This document shows, one piece after another, positions 8,340 to 17,326 of a stretch of DNA of 64,000 bases (the stretch's first letter is position 1; every line of letters begins with the position of its first letter). Below the pieces are notes generated by a model, which was not told the origin of the DNA, ran no database searches, and saw nothing but the letters and a program-made list of their open reading frames with translations. The position numbers and the translations under genes are program-made. The DNA is from DATMXT01 sp963662765. Its GTDB lineage: Bacteria; Bacillota; Clostridia; Oscillospirales; Feifaniaceae. Where the stretch lies: assembly GCA_963662765.2 (NCBI GenBank), contig CAXXUP010000005.1, forward strand, positions 172,004 through 236,003. The letters are read 5' to 3'.

Positions 8340-9012
8340 TGTACTGCCCTTCCATACGGTCACTCGTAACGCGGCCGCTGTCTATGTAAATCACTCGCTT
8401 TTTCATGGCGTTCACAAGGTTTTTCTCATGCGTCACGACCAGAACGGTCGTATTGCGTTTATTGATCTCGTTTAAGAGCCCCATGATCTCCCAAGACATC
8501 TTAGGGTCTATGTTGCCTGTGGGCTCGTCCGCAATCAGCATGAGCGGATTGTTGACAAGCGCTCTGGCCAGGGCCACCCGCTGCTGTTCCCCGCCCGACA
8601 ATTCGTTTGGGTAAGCCTTCGCCTTGCCGGCCAAATTGGTAAGCTTCAGCACATAAGGCACCCGGCGGCGGATGCTGTTGCTGGAGCTGTTGGTCACCTT
8701 CATGGCAAATGCAATGTTGTCGTAGACATTCAGCTCGCTAATGAGCCTGAAATCCTGAAAGACAATGCCCATTTTTCGCCGTAAATATGGAATGTCCCTG
8801 CGCTTTAGCTTCGCAAGATCCGATTCCCCAACCAAAATGCGGCCCGCTGTAGGCTCCTCCTCTTTCATGAGCAGTTTAACGAGAGTGGATTTCCCGGCTC
8901 CCGACGGGCCCACAATAAAAACAAACTCGCCGTCGTTCACCTTGATATTGATGTCTTCGAGCGCTTTCGTACCGTTCTCGTAGACTTTTGACACGCCGCA
9001 AAACTCAATCAT
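8329..9012 (-). CDS. ftsE: Cell division ATP-binding protein FtsE
   Basis: Cytoplasmic ABC ATPase, 227 residues, that drives FtsX to regulate peptidoglycan hydrolases. Walker A is GPSGAGKST (about residue 36), the signature is LSGGEQQRVALARAL, and Walker B is LMLIADEPTGNID followed by the switch histidine in VVTHEK. The ribosome site GGAAGGA precedes the ATG. It is followed by ftsX, the M23 peptidase and the S41 protease in one apparent operon. Confidence 0.98.
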   Translation of the reverse strand: MIEFCGVSKVYENGTKALEDINIKVNDGEFVFIVGPSGAGKSTLVKLLMKEEEPTAGRILVGESDLAKLKRRDIPYLRRKMGIVFQDFRLISELNVYDNIAFAMKVTNSSSNSIRRRVPYVLKLTNLAGKAKAYPNELSGGEQQRVALARALVNNPLMLIADEPTGNIDPKMSWEIMGLLNEINKRNTTVLVVTHEKNLVNAMKKRVIYIDSGRVTSDRMEGQYSDR

Positions 9013-9036
9013 AGTCGTCTGATTCCTTCCGAAATA

Positions 9037-9066
9037 GAGCCGTCACAGCGCTGTGCCGGACGGCTC
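9037..9066 (-). other. Hairpin between the PucR-type gene and ftsE
   Basis: GAGCCGTC (9037-9044) pairs with GACGGCTC (9059-9066) and the interior contains the palindrome CACAGCGCTGTG. No U-run follows on the minus strand, so it could attenuate or stabilise rather than terminate transcription from 9086 into ftsE. Confidence 0.35.
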
Positions 9067-9085
9067 GACGGTACGCGGAGATACA

Positions 9086-10168
9086 TTAGTATTTCTTATC
9101 GTTGGCAGACAGGTAACTGTTCACCATAAGAGCCATCTTGAAGACAATCGCGTTGTCGAAATCGCGAATGTCGAGTCCCGTTAGCTTTTTAATTTTTTCG
9201 AGTCTGTACACCAGCGTGTTGCGGTGGACAAAGAGCTTTCTCGCCGTCTCCGAGACGTTGAGGTTGTTCTCAAAGAATTTTTCGATTGTGATAAGCGTCT
9301 CGTCATCGAGACAGTCGATGGAGCCGCGCTTGAAGACCTCCACAAGGAACATTTCACACAGCGTGGTCGGCATTTGGTAGATGAGCCGGCCGATGCCGAG
9401 ATTGTCGTAGCTCATGACCGCCTTGCCCTTGTTGAAGACATTGCCGATGTCAAGCGACAACTGTGCCTCCTTGTAGGCCCTAGCTAGCTCCCTGAGGTTT
9501 GCGGCCGGCATGCTGAGCCCCACCGTGCATTTGACACCGCTCTGCTGCGTTACAGCGTCTGCGAGGTTCTGGGCGATTTTGGAGGTGTCCTCGGCTTCGG
9601 CGCCTCCGAATTCGGTGACCACCGCCACTTCCCGTTCGCTGACACTGACTAAAAGATCCTTGCCCTTGTCTCCGAGCGCCTTCTGAACGATGTCGGAGAG
9701 TAGCCCCTTGACCTTCCCGTCCACAGAGGCGATCATGACAATGCGCCGAGCGTCGAATGTAAATCCAAGGTCTTTGGACTTTGCATAGACGTCGCTCGGC
9801 AGAATGTTGTCGAACAGGATATTCTTGATAAAGTTATTTTTATCATATTTGTCGTCGAAGAACTGCTTTAAGTTCCACAGCGATACGGAAATAATGGCGG
9901 CACACTGCTCGGCCACCTCATCGGTACCGCGGACGAATGCATAGTTGCCGCTGATTCCGTCGGAGCCCAGCGCCATATACGTGGTGCCGGACAGCTTGAT
10001 AAAGCCGCGCTCGTCAGCCATTGCGACGGCAAGCCCGTCTATTTTGTTGCCGATATCCGAGAGGTTGCTGCAGGCAACAATCGTGCCGGAGTCATCTACT
10101 ACGCCAATATCGCGCTCCATAACCTCTTTCAGCTGATGGATGACCCCCTGGAAAAACCTGTTTGCCAT
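9086..10168 (-). CDS. PucR/CdaR-type helix-turn-helix regulator
   Basis: Predicted transcription factor of 360 residues. The N-terminal third resembles the diacid-sensing/GAF-like region of CdaR proteins (IGVVDDSGTIVACS). The middle is a GGDEF-like PucR domain, and the C-terminus is the PucR-type HTH with NVSETARKLFVHRNTLVYRLEKIK. GGAGG precedes the ATG at 10168; the open frame upstream reads through untranslated, AT-rich DNA. It is upstream of ftsEX on the same strand, with a 73-bp gap that contains a hairpin. The ligand and target genes are unknown; the position makes ftsEX a possible target, by inference. Confidence 0.9.
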   Translation of the reverse strand: MANRFFQGVIHQLKEVMERDIGVVDDSGTIVACSNLSDIGNKIDGLAVAMADERGFIKLSGTTYMALGSDGISGNYAFVRGTDEVAEQCAAIISVSLWNLKQFFDDKYDKNNFIKNILFDNILPSDVYAKSKDLGFTFDARRIVMIASVDGKVKGLLSDIVQKALGDKGKDLLVSVSEREVAVVTEFGGAEAEDTSKIAQNLADAVTQQSGVKCTVGLSMPAANLRELARAYKEAQLSLDIGNVFNKGKAVMSYDNLGIGRLIYQMPTTLCEMFLVEVFKRGSIDCLDDETLITIEKFFENNLNVSETARKLFVHRNTLVYRLEKIKKLTGLDIRDFDNAIVFKMALMVNSYLSANDKKY

Positions 10169-10300
10169 TTGGCACCTCCGAAAGTGTTTATCACTTTTGT
10201 TCAAGAACGATAATAGCGTAACACAGATTTTAGTGAATTGCAACACTGCATACAAAAAATATTGTGATTTTTTGAGTATTTTTATTGCTATTTGGTGGAA

Positions 10301-10328
10301 AAAGGCCACCCGAATTCGGGCGGCCTTT
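10301..10328 (-). terminator. Terminator after lon
   Basis: A 12-bp stem with one mismatch (AAAGGCCACCCG/CGGGCGGCCTTT around AATT) lies 5 bp past the lon stop and is followed on the minus strand by TTTTTCC. It ends the tig-clpP-clpX-lon group. Confidence 0.85.
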
Positions 10329-10332
10329 GGCG

Positions 10333-12729
10333 TTATTGGCTTATCCTGATAACAGGCTGCGTGGCCGCCGCTGCGATAAACGGCTCGGTGTGCGCCTTAA
10401 GCACTTTTGACTTCAGCGCTACCTCGATGACCTCATCGGCATTTTTGACGTAGATGAAGTTTAGGGCCTTTGCAACCTCCGCGTCGATCTCTTCGATGTC
10501 CGGCCGGTTTTCGGCCGGCAGGATGACCGTCATGAGTCCCTCGCGGTAGGCGGCCATGGTCTTTTCCTTGAGCCCGCCGATCGGCAGCACCCGCCCGCGC
10601 AGTGTGACCTCGCCGGTCATGGCAATGTCGCCGCGCACCGGGCTGCCGGTCAAGGCTGACACCAGCGCCGTCGTAATGGCAATACCGGCCGATGGGCCGT
10701 CCTTAGGCACGGCCCCCTCCGGGAAATGGATGTGGATATCGCTGTTTTTGTGGAAGTCCCCATCAATGCCAAGTTCGGCGCACCGGCTGCGCACATAGGT
10801 GATGGCGGCATTGCAGGACTCTTTCATGATGTCGCCGAGAGATCCTGTCAGCTGTACCTTTCCGGTGCCGTCGACCACCGAGACCTCAATCTGGAGAATT
10901 TCTCCGCCCACCGAAGTCCAAGCAAGTCCGTTGCAGAGCCCGACTTCGTCGGTGTGCGGGACGTCCTCCCGTTTGTACCGCGCAGGTCCCAGCAGTACGT
11001 CAAGGTTTTCAGATGCTACAGTAAATATCTTCCCAGACCCGGAAACCTTGGCAGTGGCAGCTTTCCGGCAGCAGGCGGCGATTTCGCGCTCCAGTGTGCG
11101 CACGCCTGACTCTCTTGTATAGCTGTCGATAATGGCGGCAAGCCCTTCGGGCGTAAACCGGATATCGCGTCTTGTCAGCCCGTTCTTTTTGATCTGGCGC
11201 GGCACAAGGAAGTCCTGCGCAATGTGCAGCTTCTCGCTGTTGGTATAGCTTGTCAGTTCAATGATCTCCATTCGATCGCGCAGCGGCAGCGGAATGGTGT
11301 CCATGTTGTTGGCCGTTGTGATGAACATGACGTCGCGCAGGTCGAAGGGAAGCTCGATGTAGTGGTCTCTGAAAGATTTGTTCTGCTCGGTATCGAGCAC
11401 CTCGAGCATGGCGGCCGCCGGATCCCCCCGCACGTCGGAGGAAAGTTTGTCGATCTCGTCGAGCAAAATGAGGGGATTCGCACTGCCCGCCTGCCGGATG
11501 GCCGCAATGATGCGCCCCGGCATGGCCCCGATATAGGTCTTTCTATGGCCGCGGATTTCAGCCTCGTCCCGGATGCCCCCGAGCGAAATGCGGGCAAATT
11601 TGCGCCCGATCGCACCCGCGATGGAGGTGGCGATGGAGGTTTTTCCGACGCCGGGAGGGCCGACTAGGCACAGCACCTGGCTGTTCTTGCCATCGGTCAG
11701 CTTGCGCACCGCGATATATTCCAGGATGCGTTCCTTGACCTTTTCAAGTCCGTAGTGGTCCTTATCGAGCCGAGCCCTGACTTTGGCGATGTCGAGCTTG
11801 TCCTTTGTCTTCGTGTTCCACGGCAGATCAAGGCAGGCATCCAAATACCCGCGGATGACTGTGGCCTCCGTCGCTGCGGCCCCCATTTTGGCAAGTCTTG
11901 AGACTTCCTTCAGAAGTGGCTCTTCGATCTCCCCCGCCAATTTGAGGCCGGCGATCTTGGTGCGGTAGCTCTGCACTTCGTCGGTGAGGCTCTCGCCCTC
12001 CCCCAGCTCCTCCTGGATGACTTTCATCTGCTCTCTGAGATAGTACTCGCGCTGGTTTTGGTCGAGCTGTCCCTTGACCTGCTCATGGATGCTGTTTTCA
12101 ATTTTGAGGATTTCGACCTCGTTGTAGAGCACCGCGACCAGCGTCTTGGCACGGTCGATGGGATCATGTGCCTCGAGTACGCGCTGCTTGAGCTCGTGGT
12201 TCAAATTGAGATTTGCGACGATGAAGTCGGCAAGCTCGCCCGGCTCTTCAGCCGTGATGACCGCCATCATGGTGTCCGGAGATACCTTTGGGGCATAGCC
12301 TATGTATTCCTCAAAAGCAGCCCTGATCTCTCTCACCGCAGCCTGCGCTGCCGTGAGGTCGGTGCTCGGCATCTCGGGCAGCCGTTCGATGACCGCCTGG
12401 TTGAAATGCCGGCCGGGCAAAACCTCCACAACTCTGGCTCTTGCCTCACCCTCCACCATGACCCGGATGTTGTCGCCCGAAAGCTTGAGCACCTGTTTGA
12501 CGGTGGAGAGTGTTCCGTAACGGAAGATGTCGTCGATGCCGGGTTCGTCCACCATCATGTCCTTCTGGGAGACGAGAAATACCGGCGTATTGTTCTTGAC
12601 GGCAGCGTTTAGGGCCGCTACCGAACGTTTTCTGCCCACATCGAAGTGGACGATCATGCGCGGGACAATGACTAGCCCGCGAAGTGCAATCATGGGTACC
12701 CGAATCTGGGTGTCGTTGAATTCTGTCAT
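10333..12729 (-). CDS. lon: ATP-dependent protease La (LonA)
   Basis: Soluble hexameric AAA+ serine protease that degrades damaged and regulatory proteins. The 798 residues comprise an N-terminal LON substrate-binding domain (VPMIALRGLVIVPRM), a coiled-coil linker (EQVKGQLDQNQREYYLREQMK), an AAA module with Walker A GPPGVGKTS and Walker B LILLDEIDK, and a protease domain with the catalytic serine in KDGPSAGIAITT and the lysine in GGLKEKTMAA. The ATG at 12729 has GAGG 8 bases upstream; an in-frame TTG at 12753 overlaps that site. The domain set is soluble LonA, not membrane LonB. Confidence 0.98.
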   Translation of the reverse strand: MTEFNDTQIRVPMIALRGLVIVPRMIVHFDVGRKRSVAALNAAVKNNTPVFLVSQKDMMVDEPGIDDIFRYGTLSTVKQVLKLSGDNIRVMVEGEARARVVEVLPGRHFNQAVIERLPEMPSTDLTAAQAAVREIRAAFEEYIGYAPKVSPDTMMAVITAEEPGELADFIVANLNLNHELKQRVLEAHDPIDRAKTLVAVLYNEVEILKIENSIHEQVKGQLDQNQREYYLREQMKVIQEELGEGESLTDEVQSYRTKIAGLKLAGEIEEPLLKEVSRLAKMGAAATEATVIRGYLDACLDLPWNTKTKDKLDIAKVRARLDKDHYGLEKVKERILEYIAVRKLTDGKNSQVLCLVGPPGVGKTSIATSIAGAIGRKFARISLGGIRDEAEIRGHRKTYIGAMPGRIIAAIRQAGSANPLILLDEIDKLSSDVRGDPAAAMLEVLDTEQNKSFRDHYIELPFDLRDVMFITTANNMDTIPLPLRDRMEIIELTSYTNSEKLHIAQDFLVPRQIKKNGLTRRDIRFTPEGLAAIIDSYTRESGVRTLEREIAACCRKAATAKVSGSGKIFTVASENLDVLLGPARYKREDVPHTDEVGLCNGLAWTSVGGEILQIEVSVVDGTGKVQLTGSLGDIMKESCNAAITYVRSRCAELGIDGDFHKNSDIHIHFPEGAVPKDGPSAGIAITTALVSALTGSPVRGDIAMTGEVTLRGRVLPIGGLKEKTMAAYREGLMTVILPAENRPDIEEIDAEVAKALNFIYVKNADEVIEVALKSKVLKAHTEPFIAAAATQPVIRISQ

Positions 12730-12779
12730 AGGTTTTACCTCGCTTGGCTGCAAAGGGGAAACCGTGGGGCGCGGGGAAG

Positions 12780-14102
12780 TCAGCTTGCTGAGCTTCGTTT
12801 GCCTGTCTCTTGCGCCTTAAGCCTTGCACGCCGGGCAGCCTGCCTGCGTGTTCCGCCTGCATCTGTGATGAGCTGTGGGAGGGCGCCGTTTTTTGCGCAG
12901 TCCTCGGTGACGACGACCTTTGTCACGTCGAGGTCCGACGGGACATCGAACATAACCTTCGTCATGATTTTTTCGACGATGGAGCGCAGTCCCCTGGCTC
13001 CCATTCCCTCTTCGCACGCCTTTTTTGCAACGGCTGTAAGCGCCGCGTCGTCAAAGATGAGTTCGACGCCATCCAGCGCAAAGAGCGCCGCATACTGCTT
13101 AGTCAGTGCATTTTTGGGATCTGTCAGGATGCTCTTCATGGCCGCCATATCCAAAGGACTCAGCGTTGTGATGACCGGCAGACGCCCGACGAGCTCAGGG
13201 ATGAGCCCGTATTTGATGAGGTCGTGCGGCACCACCTGGCGCAGCAGCTGCACGTCCTCCTTGCTTTTTTTGTCCAGCACGCGGGCACCAAATCCAATGG
13301 CCGACTGCCCGACGCGCTTTTCAATCAGCTCTTCAATGCCGTCGAAAGCGCCGCCGCAGATAAAGAGGATGTTCTTGGTGTTGATTTGGATAAACTCCTG
13401 CTGTGGGTGCTTTCTGCCGCCCTGCGGCGGCACATTGGAGATGGTACCTTCCAGAATCTTGAGCAGCGCCTGCTGAACGCCCTCTCCGCTGACGTCGCGG
13501 GTGATGGAGCGGTTCTCCGACCGACGGGAGATCTTGTCGATCTCGTCGATATAGATGATGCCGCGCTCGGCAAGCTCCACGTCGAAGTCGGCAGCTTGAA
13601 TCAGCCGCAGCAGGATGTTTTCGACATCCTCGCCCACGTATCCGGCCTCGGTCAGCGTCGTTGCGTCGGAGATGGCAAACGGGACGCCGAGCGCACTCGC
13701 CATCGTCTGCGCCAAAAGCGTCTTGCCGACACCGGTCGGCCCAAGCATGAGGACGTTGCTCTTTTGCAGTTCCACATCGCTCCCGCCGCCATAATAGATG
13801 CGTTTGTAGTGATTGTAGACCGACACCGCCAGTACGACTTTGGCCTCGTCCTGTCCGATGACATATTCGTCGAGCATGGCCTTAAGCTCGTGCGGCGTCG
13901 GAAGCTGGTCAATGGGCGGCGTCTGCTGCATGACGGTAGATCGCGGTGTCGTGCCCGGCTCTTCCTGGAGCAGGTCATAGCACAGCTCAACGCACTCATC
14001 GCAGATGTAAGCAGAGATGCCGGATATGATCCTGTGCACCTCGCTGGCCGGTTTTCCGCAAAACGAGCAAAATATCTCTCTGTCGTCGGTTGTCTTGGGC
14101 AT
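12780..14102 (-). CDS. clpX: ClpXP unfoldase subunit ClpX
   Basis: AAA+ unfoldase that feeds substrates to ClpP. The 440 residues begin with the C4 zinc-binding domain (CSFCGKPASEV and ICDECVELC). Walker A is GPTGVGKT, Walker B IIYIDEIDK, and pore or arginine-finger segments include GGAFDGIEELI and the sensor region MGARGLRSI. The C-terminus carries a basic tail of about 25 residues beyond the usual family end. GAGGTAG precedes the ATG. It lies 19 bp downstream of clpP and 50 bp upstream of lon. Confidence 0.98.
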   Translation of the reverse strand: MPKTTDDREIFCSFCGKPASEVHRIISGISAYICDECVELCYDLLQEEPGTTPRSTVMQQTPPIDQLPTPHELKAMLDEYVIGQDEAKVVLAVSVYNHYKRIYYGGGSDVELQKSNVLMLGPTGVGKTLLAQTMASALGVPFAISDATTLTEAGYVGEDVENILLRLIQAADFDVELAERGIIYIDEIDKISRRSENRSITRDVSGEGVQQALLKILEGTISNVPPQGGRKHPQQEFIQINTKNILFICGGAFDGIEELIEKRVGQSAIGFGARVLDKKSKEDVQLLRQVVPHDLIKYGLIPELVGRLPVITTLSPLDMAAMKSILTDPKNALTKQYAALFALDGVELIFDDAALTAVAKKACEEGMGARGLRSIVEKIMTKVMFDVPSDLDVTKVVVTEDCAKNGALPQLITDAGGTRRQAARRARLKAQETGKRSSAS

Positions 14103-14121
14103 TACACTACCTCTTTATCCC

Positions 14122-14706
14122 TTATTCCCTTTTGGCGTACACCTTATCGATCAGCCCGTAGTCCTTGGCCTCCTCGGCGGTTAAAAAGTTGTCCCGCTCG
14201 GTGTCGGCCTCGATGGTGGAAATCGGTTTGCCGGTGATCTGAGACAGAATTTGGTTGAGTCTGTTACGAATCTTCAAAATCTGCTCGGCATGAATTTTGA
14301 TGTCGCTCGCCTGCCCGCGGGCTCCGCCCATGGGCTGGTGGATCAGAATTTCGCTGTTGGGCAGCGCAAACCGCTTGCCCTTGGCACCTGCCGCGAGCAG
14401 GAACGCGCCCATGCTGGCGGCCATGCCGACGCATATCGTCGATACATCGCATTTGATATAGTTCATGGTGTCATATATCGCAAATCCGGAGGTGACGGAA
14501 CCGCCCGGGCTGTTGATGTAAAGCGAAATGTCCTTGTCGGGGTCTTGCGCCTCTAAAAACAGGAGCTGTGCGATGACAAGGCCGGCTGTGGTGTCGTTGA
14601 TTTCTTCACCAAGAAAGACGATTCGGTCATTTAGAAGCCGTGAAAAAATGTCGTATGACCGCTCGCCCCGCGATGTCTGTTCGATAACCATCGGAACAAG
14701 ACTCAT
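14122..14706 (-). CDS. clpP: ATP-dependent Clp protease proteolytic subunit
   Basis: Self-compartmentalised serine protease of 194 residues, the standard length. The catalytic triad is visible as Ser98 in GMAASMGAF, His123 in ILIHQPMGG and Asp172 in DTERDNF. Pairs with ClpX encoded immediately downstream. The GGAGG ribosome site is preceded closely by a long hairpin at 14728-14775 that separates it from tig. Confidence 0.98.
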   Translation of the reverse strand: MSLVPMVIEQTSRGERSYDIFSRLLNDRIVFLGEEINDTTAGLVIAQLLFLEAQDPDKDISLYINSPGGSVTSGFAIYDTMNYIKCDVSTICVGMAASMGAFLLAAGAKGKRFALPNSEILIHQPMGGARGQASDIKIHAEQILKIRNRLNQILSQITGKPISTIEADTERDNFLTAEEAKDYGLIDKVYAKRE

Positions 14707-14727
14707 GGTAATACCTCCCTTAACTTA

Positions 14728-14775
14728 CGTCAATGTCCGGCCAGGCCAAAGGCCAAGCCGGACTAATTATTGACG
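14728..14775 (-). other. Long interrupted hairpin between tig and clpP
   Basis: Two stacked arms pair: CGTCAAT/ATTGACG (14728-14734 with 14769-14775) and GTCCGGC/GCCGGAC (14735-14741 with 14757-14763), topped by GGCC-AAA-GGCC. No U-run follows; it sits 20 bp after the tig stop and just before the clpP ribosome site. An mRNA processing or differential-expression element is possible. Confidence 0.45.
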
Positions 14776-14794
14776 GAATGCGCCTGAATTAGTC

Positions 14795-16216
14795 CTAGGA
14801 CTTCTCCTCTTCGGTCTTAGTTGCGGCCTTCTTGGCCTTCTTTGGTTTTTCGCTCTCCTCGGCGGGAGCGTCCTCGTCCGTTGCCTCTTCCCCGTCCCCT
14901 GCCGCGCTCTTTGCGCGCTTTGCGGCCGGTTTCTTCTCCTTGGCGGACCCCGTAACGATGTCAACCGCCTTGTTTAGGGCGATGTCGGCACAGAGCCCCG
15001 CTTTGTCGACCATGTCGCGGATTTTATCCTTCTCCATGCTGTATTGCTCCGCGAGCTTGTCGAGCTCGGCATCGAATTCCTCGTCGGTAATCACAATATT
15101 CTCAAGCTTGACAATCTCTTCAAGGGCCAGCGTAGTCTTGACGTTTTTCTCGGCCGAAGCGGCGAAATTCTTGCGAAAGTCCTCCATCTTCATCTGCGCG
15201 AGCTGGAGGTACATCTCAAGCGTCAGGTTGTTTTTGGAGAGCTGATTTTTAAAGTTCTCGACCTGGTTGTCGATCTGGCGCTCAACCATGACGGCCGGAA
15301 TTTCAGCTTCCATAGCCTCGGTGATCTGGCTTAAGAGTTCGTCTTCGAAGGCGCGGGTAGCTGTGGAAAGCTTTTTCTGCTCAAGCCCCTTGCGGATCTC
15401 GGCACGAAAAGCCTCGACTGTCTCAAACTCGTCCGAGATGTCCTTAATGAACTCGTCATCCACTTCCGGCTTCTCGTTTTTCTTGATGGCATGCAGTGTG
15501 ATGGTAAATACCGCCTCTTTGCCCGAGAGCTCCTCGGCCGGATACCCCTCGGGGAAGTTGACGGTGATATCAAAACTCTCTTCGGGGTTCGGGATATGTC
15601 CCTTGATCTGCTCCTCGAAACCCGGAATGAACTGACCGGAGCCGATCTCAAGCTGCTGCTTTTCGGCAGTTCCGCCCTGGAAGGCCTCTCCGTTAACCTT
15701 ACCGCAGTAGTCGAGGATGACGATGTCCCCATTCTCGACAGGGCGGGGCTCAACGTCGACCATGCGGGAATTGCGGTCGCGCAGATTCTCTATTTCGTTA
15801 TCAATTTCCGACTCTTCGACGGCCGGCGTCTCTTTGACAGCCGTCAAGCCCTTGTATTTGCCGAGCTTGACCGTGGGTTTTCCGGTGACGGTGGCCTTAA
15901 ATGTATATCCCGTCTCGTCGATTTCATCAATCTCGATATCGGGGTACTCGACGGGCTCGAAGCCCTCAGCCGAGATGACTTCCTCGTATGCGGCCGGATA
16001 GGTCTCCTTGATGGCCTCGTCGAACAGTACGCCGATGCCGTATGTCTTGATCACAAGGTTTTTCGGAGCCTTACCCTTACGAAAGCCTGGGACATTGAGC
16101 CTCGGTGCGTTGACCTGATAGGACTTGTCGAGCCCCCTCACAAACTCCTCACCGTCAACCTTGATTTTGAATTCCATACGGCAGCCTTCGAGCTGCTTCT
16201 TTTCTATTAAACTCAT
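14795..16216 (-). CDS. tig: Trigger factor, ribosome-associated chaperone
   Basis: Peptidyl-prolyl isomerase and chaperone at the ribosome exit tunnel, 473 residues. The N-terminal ribosome-binding domain has the signature GFRKGKAPK. The central FKBP-type domain runs from about residue 160 to 245 (GDIVILDYCGKVNGEAFQGG). A C-terminal helical arm domain follows. The last 45 residues are an unusually long acidic and lysine-rich tail (EKPKKAKKAATKTEEEKS at the end). GGAGG precedes the ATG at 16216, downstream of a good promoter. First gene of the proteostasis group. Confidence 0.97.
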   Translation of the reverse strand: MSLIEKKQLEGCRMEFKIKVDGEEFVRGLDKSYQVNAPRLNVPGFRKGKAPKNLVIKTYGIGVLFDEAIKETYPAAYEEVISAEGFEPVEYPDIEIDEIDETGYTFKATVTGKPTVKLGKYKGLTAVKETPAVEESEIDNEIENLRDRNSRMVDVEPRPVENGDIVILDYCGKVNGEAFQGGTAEKQQLEIGSGQFIPGFEEQIKGHIPNPEESFDITVNFPEGYPAEELSGKEAVFTITLHAIKKNEKPEVDDEFIKDISDEFETVEAFRAEIRKGLEQKKLSTATRAFEDELLSQITEAMEAEIPAVMVERQIDNQVENFKNQLSKNNLTLEMYLQLAQMKMEDFRKNFAASAEKNVKTTLALEEIVKLENIVITDEEFDAELDKLAEQYSMEKDKIRDMVDKAGLCADIALNKAVDIVTGSAKEKKPAAKRAKSAAGDGEEATDEDAPAEESEKPKKAKKAATKTEEEKS

Positions 16217-16268
16217 TTCGGACCTCCTGATGATATGTATAACGAAATTTGAATATGCAGCGTGTTGT

Positions 16269-16297
16269 ATTATACCATGCCGATACACTTTTGTAAA
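16269..16297 (-). promoter_or_regulatory. Sigma-A promoter of tig-clpP-clpX-lon
   Basis: TTTACA (16292-16297) and TATAAT (16269-16274), 17-bp spacing, minus strand, about 45 bp before the tig ribosome site. I see no CtsR-type direct repeat around it. Confidence 0.8.
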
Positions 16298-16300
16298 AGG

Positions 16301-16993
16301 TTATTTTATGAACACAGGGTAAAATTCTATATAGTCCGCTGCGATAAGCGAAAACTCAATTCCCCTGTATTTACCGGTAAAAGCCGCGCGGTGGCCGGCA
16401 CCGTGAATGTGCCCGTAGTAGCACTTTTTTACGCCGAAGCGGAGCATGAGATCGATATACGGATCGTTCTTAAAAGTCGCTGTGACCGGCGGATAATGCA
16501 GAAATACGACCGGCTCTCCTCCAAGCTTTGCACCCGCCGCGAGCGACAGTTCGAGCCGTGCAAATTCCCGGTTGATGATCTTGGCATTTTGTTCGTCGGA
16601 CTCCTCGGTATCCGTTAGGTAGCCCTTTGTGCCGCAGACTGAGAAGTCTCCCACCTGATACGCCGTGTTGTATAAAAAATCGATTGTGCGTATACCGGCG
16701 GCATCAAGTGCCTTTTTCATTTTAGAGACGGAAGTCCACCAGTAATCGTGATTTCCTTTGCCAATCAGTTTGCGCCCCGGGAGCGCGTCGAGAAAGGAAA
16801 AATCGGCCATCGCCTCTTCCATGTCCATACCCCAGCTGATGTCGCCCGGCATGACGACGGTGTCGGAAGGGCCGACTACGGCCTTCCAGTTTTCTGACAG
16901 CCGCGCCTCGTAGCCATCCCATTTCTCGCCGAAAACATTCATCGGTTTATCCACCGAACCCGACAGATGCACGTCGGCAATTGTAAACAGCAC
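16301..16993 (-). CDS. Calcineurin-like metallophosphoesterase
   Basis: Predicted dinuclear-metal phosphoesterase of 230 residues; substrate unknown. All metal-binding blocks are seen: ADVHL at the N-terminus, PGDISWG, GNHDYWW, HYPP and the C-terminal YGHIHGAGH. No signal peptide, so cytoplasmic. The GTG at 16993 is chosen because GGGGGG lies 6 bases upstream and the phosphoesterase fold begins there. It ends just at the tig promoter and is divergent from the DUF1540 gene. Confidence 0.9.
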   Translation of the reverse strand: MLFTIADVHLSGSVDKPMNVFGEKWDGYEARLSENWKAVVGPSDTVVMPGDISWGMDMEEAMADFSFLDALPGRKLIGKGNHDYWWTSVSKMKKALDAAGIRTIDFLYNTAYQVGDFSVCGTKGYLTDTEESDEQNAKIINREFARLELSLAAGAKLGGEPVVFLHYPPVTATFKNDPYIDLMLRFGVKKCYYGHIHGAGHRAAFTGKYRGIEFSLIAADYIEFYPVFIK

Positions 16994-17091
16994 GTAAAGC
17001 CCCCCATCGCATCTCGAATTTTTTCTTGATTGCGGCACATACTATTTTTGCACCCAAAGGCATCCAAATATCAAAAAGTGAGGTATCATCT

Positions 17092-17262
17092 ATGAGCGAT
17101 ATAAACCACGGCGTATCCTGCTATGTTTCAAGCTGCCGATATCACTCCGACGATCACACCTGCGTGCGTGACACCATTGACGTCGGCCCGAACGCCTCAG
17201 TAATGAACGCCATCGACTCGCCCAGCGGCGCCGCAGCCTGCGAAAGCTACGAGCCGCGCTAG
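17092..17262 (+). CDS. DUF1540 family small cysteine protein
   Basis: A 56-residue protein with the DUF1540 pattern: GVSCYVSSCRYH, then TCVRDTIDVGP and a final cysteine in AACESYEP. Four conserved cysteines suggest metal binding, which is not shown. GTGAGG precedes the ATG. Monocistronic, with its own terminator 15 bp downstream. The family is common in clostridia and has no assigned function. Confidence 0.88.
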   Translation: MSDINHGVSCYVSSCRYHSDDHTCVRDTIDVGPNASVMNAIDSPSGAAACESYEPR

Positions 17263-17276
17263 ACCCCCTTTTCCCC

Positions 17277-17304
17277 ATGCCGGCAGTCGTCTGCCGGCAT
17301 TTTT
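17277..17304 (+). terminator. Intrinsic terminator of the DUF1540 gene
   Basis: A 10-bp perfect stem (ATGCCGGCAG/CTGCCGGCAT, loop TCGT) followed by TTTTAT on the plus strand; may also serve thrC from the other side, though without a U-run there. Confidence 0.85.
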
Positions 17305-17326
17305 ATGACATTCTTTATGACACTCC

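Noticed and set aside
12810..14237. A 475-codon open frame on the plus strand opposite clpX and the end of clpP
   Set aside because: It is the antisense shadow of clpX, whose motifs are complete. The translated antisense sequence has no recognisable domain, and there is no ribosome site.
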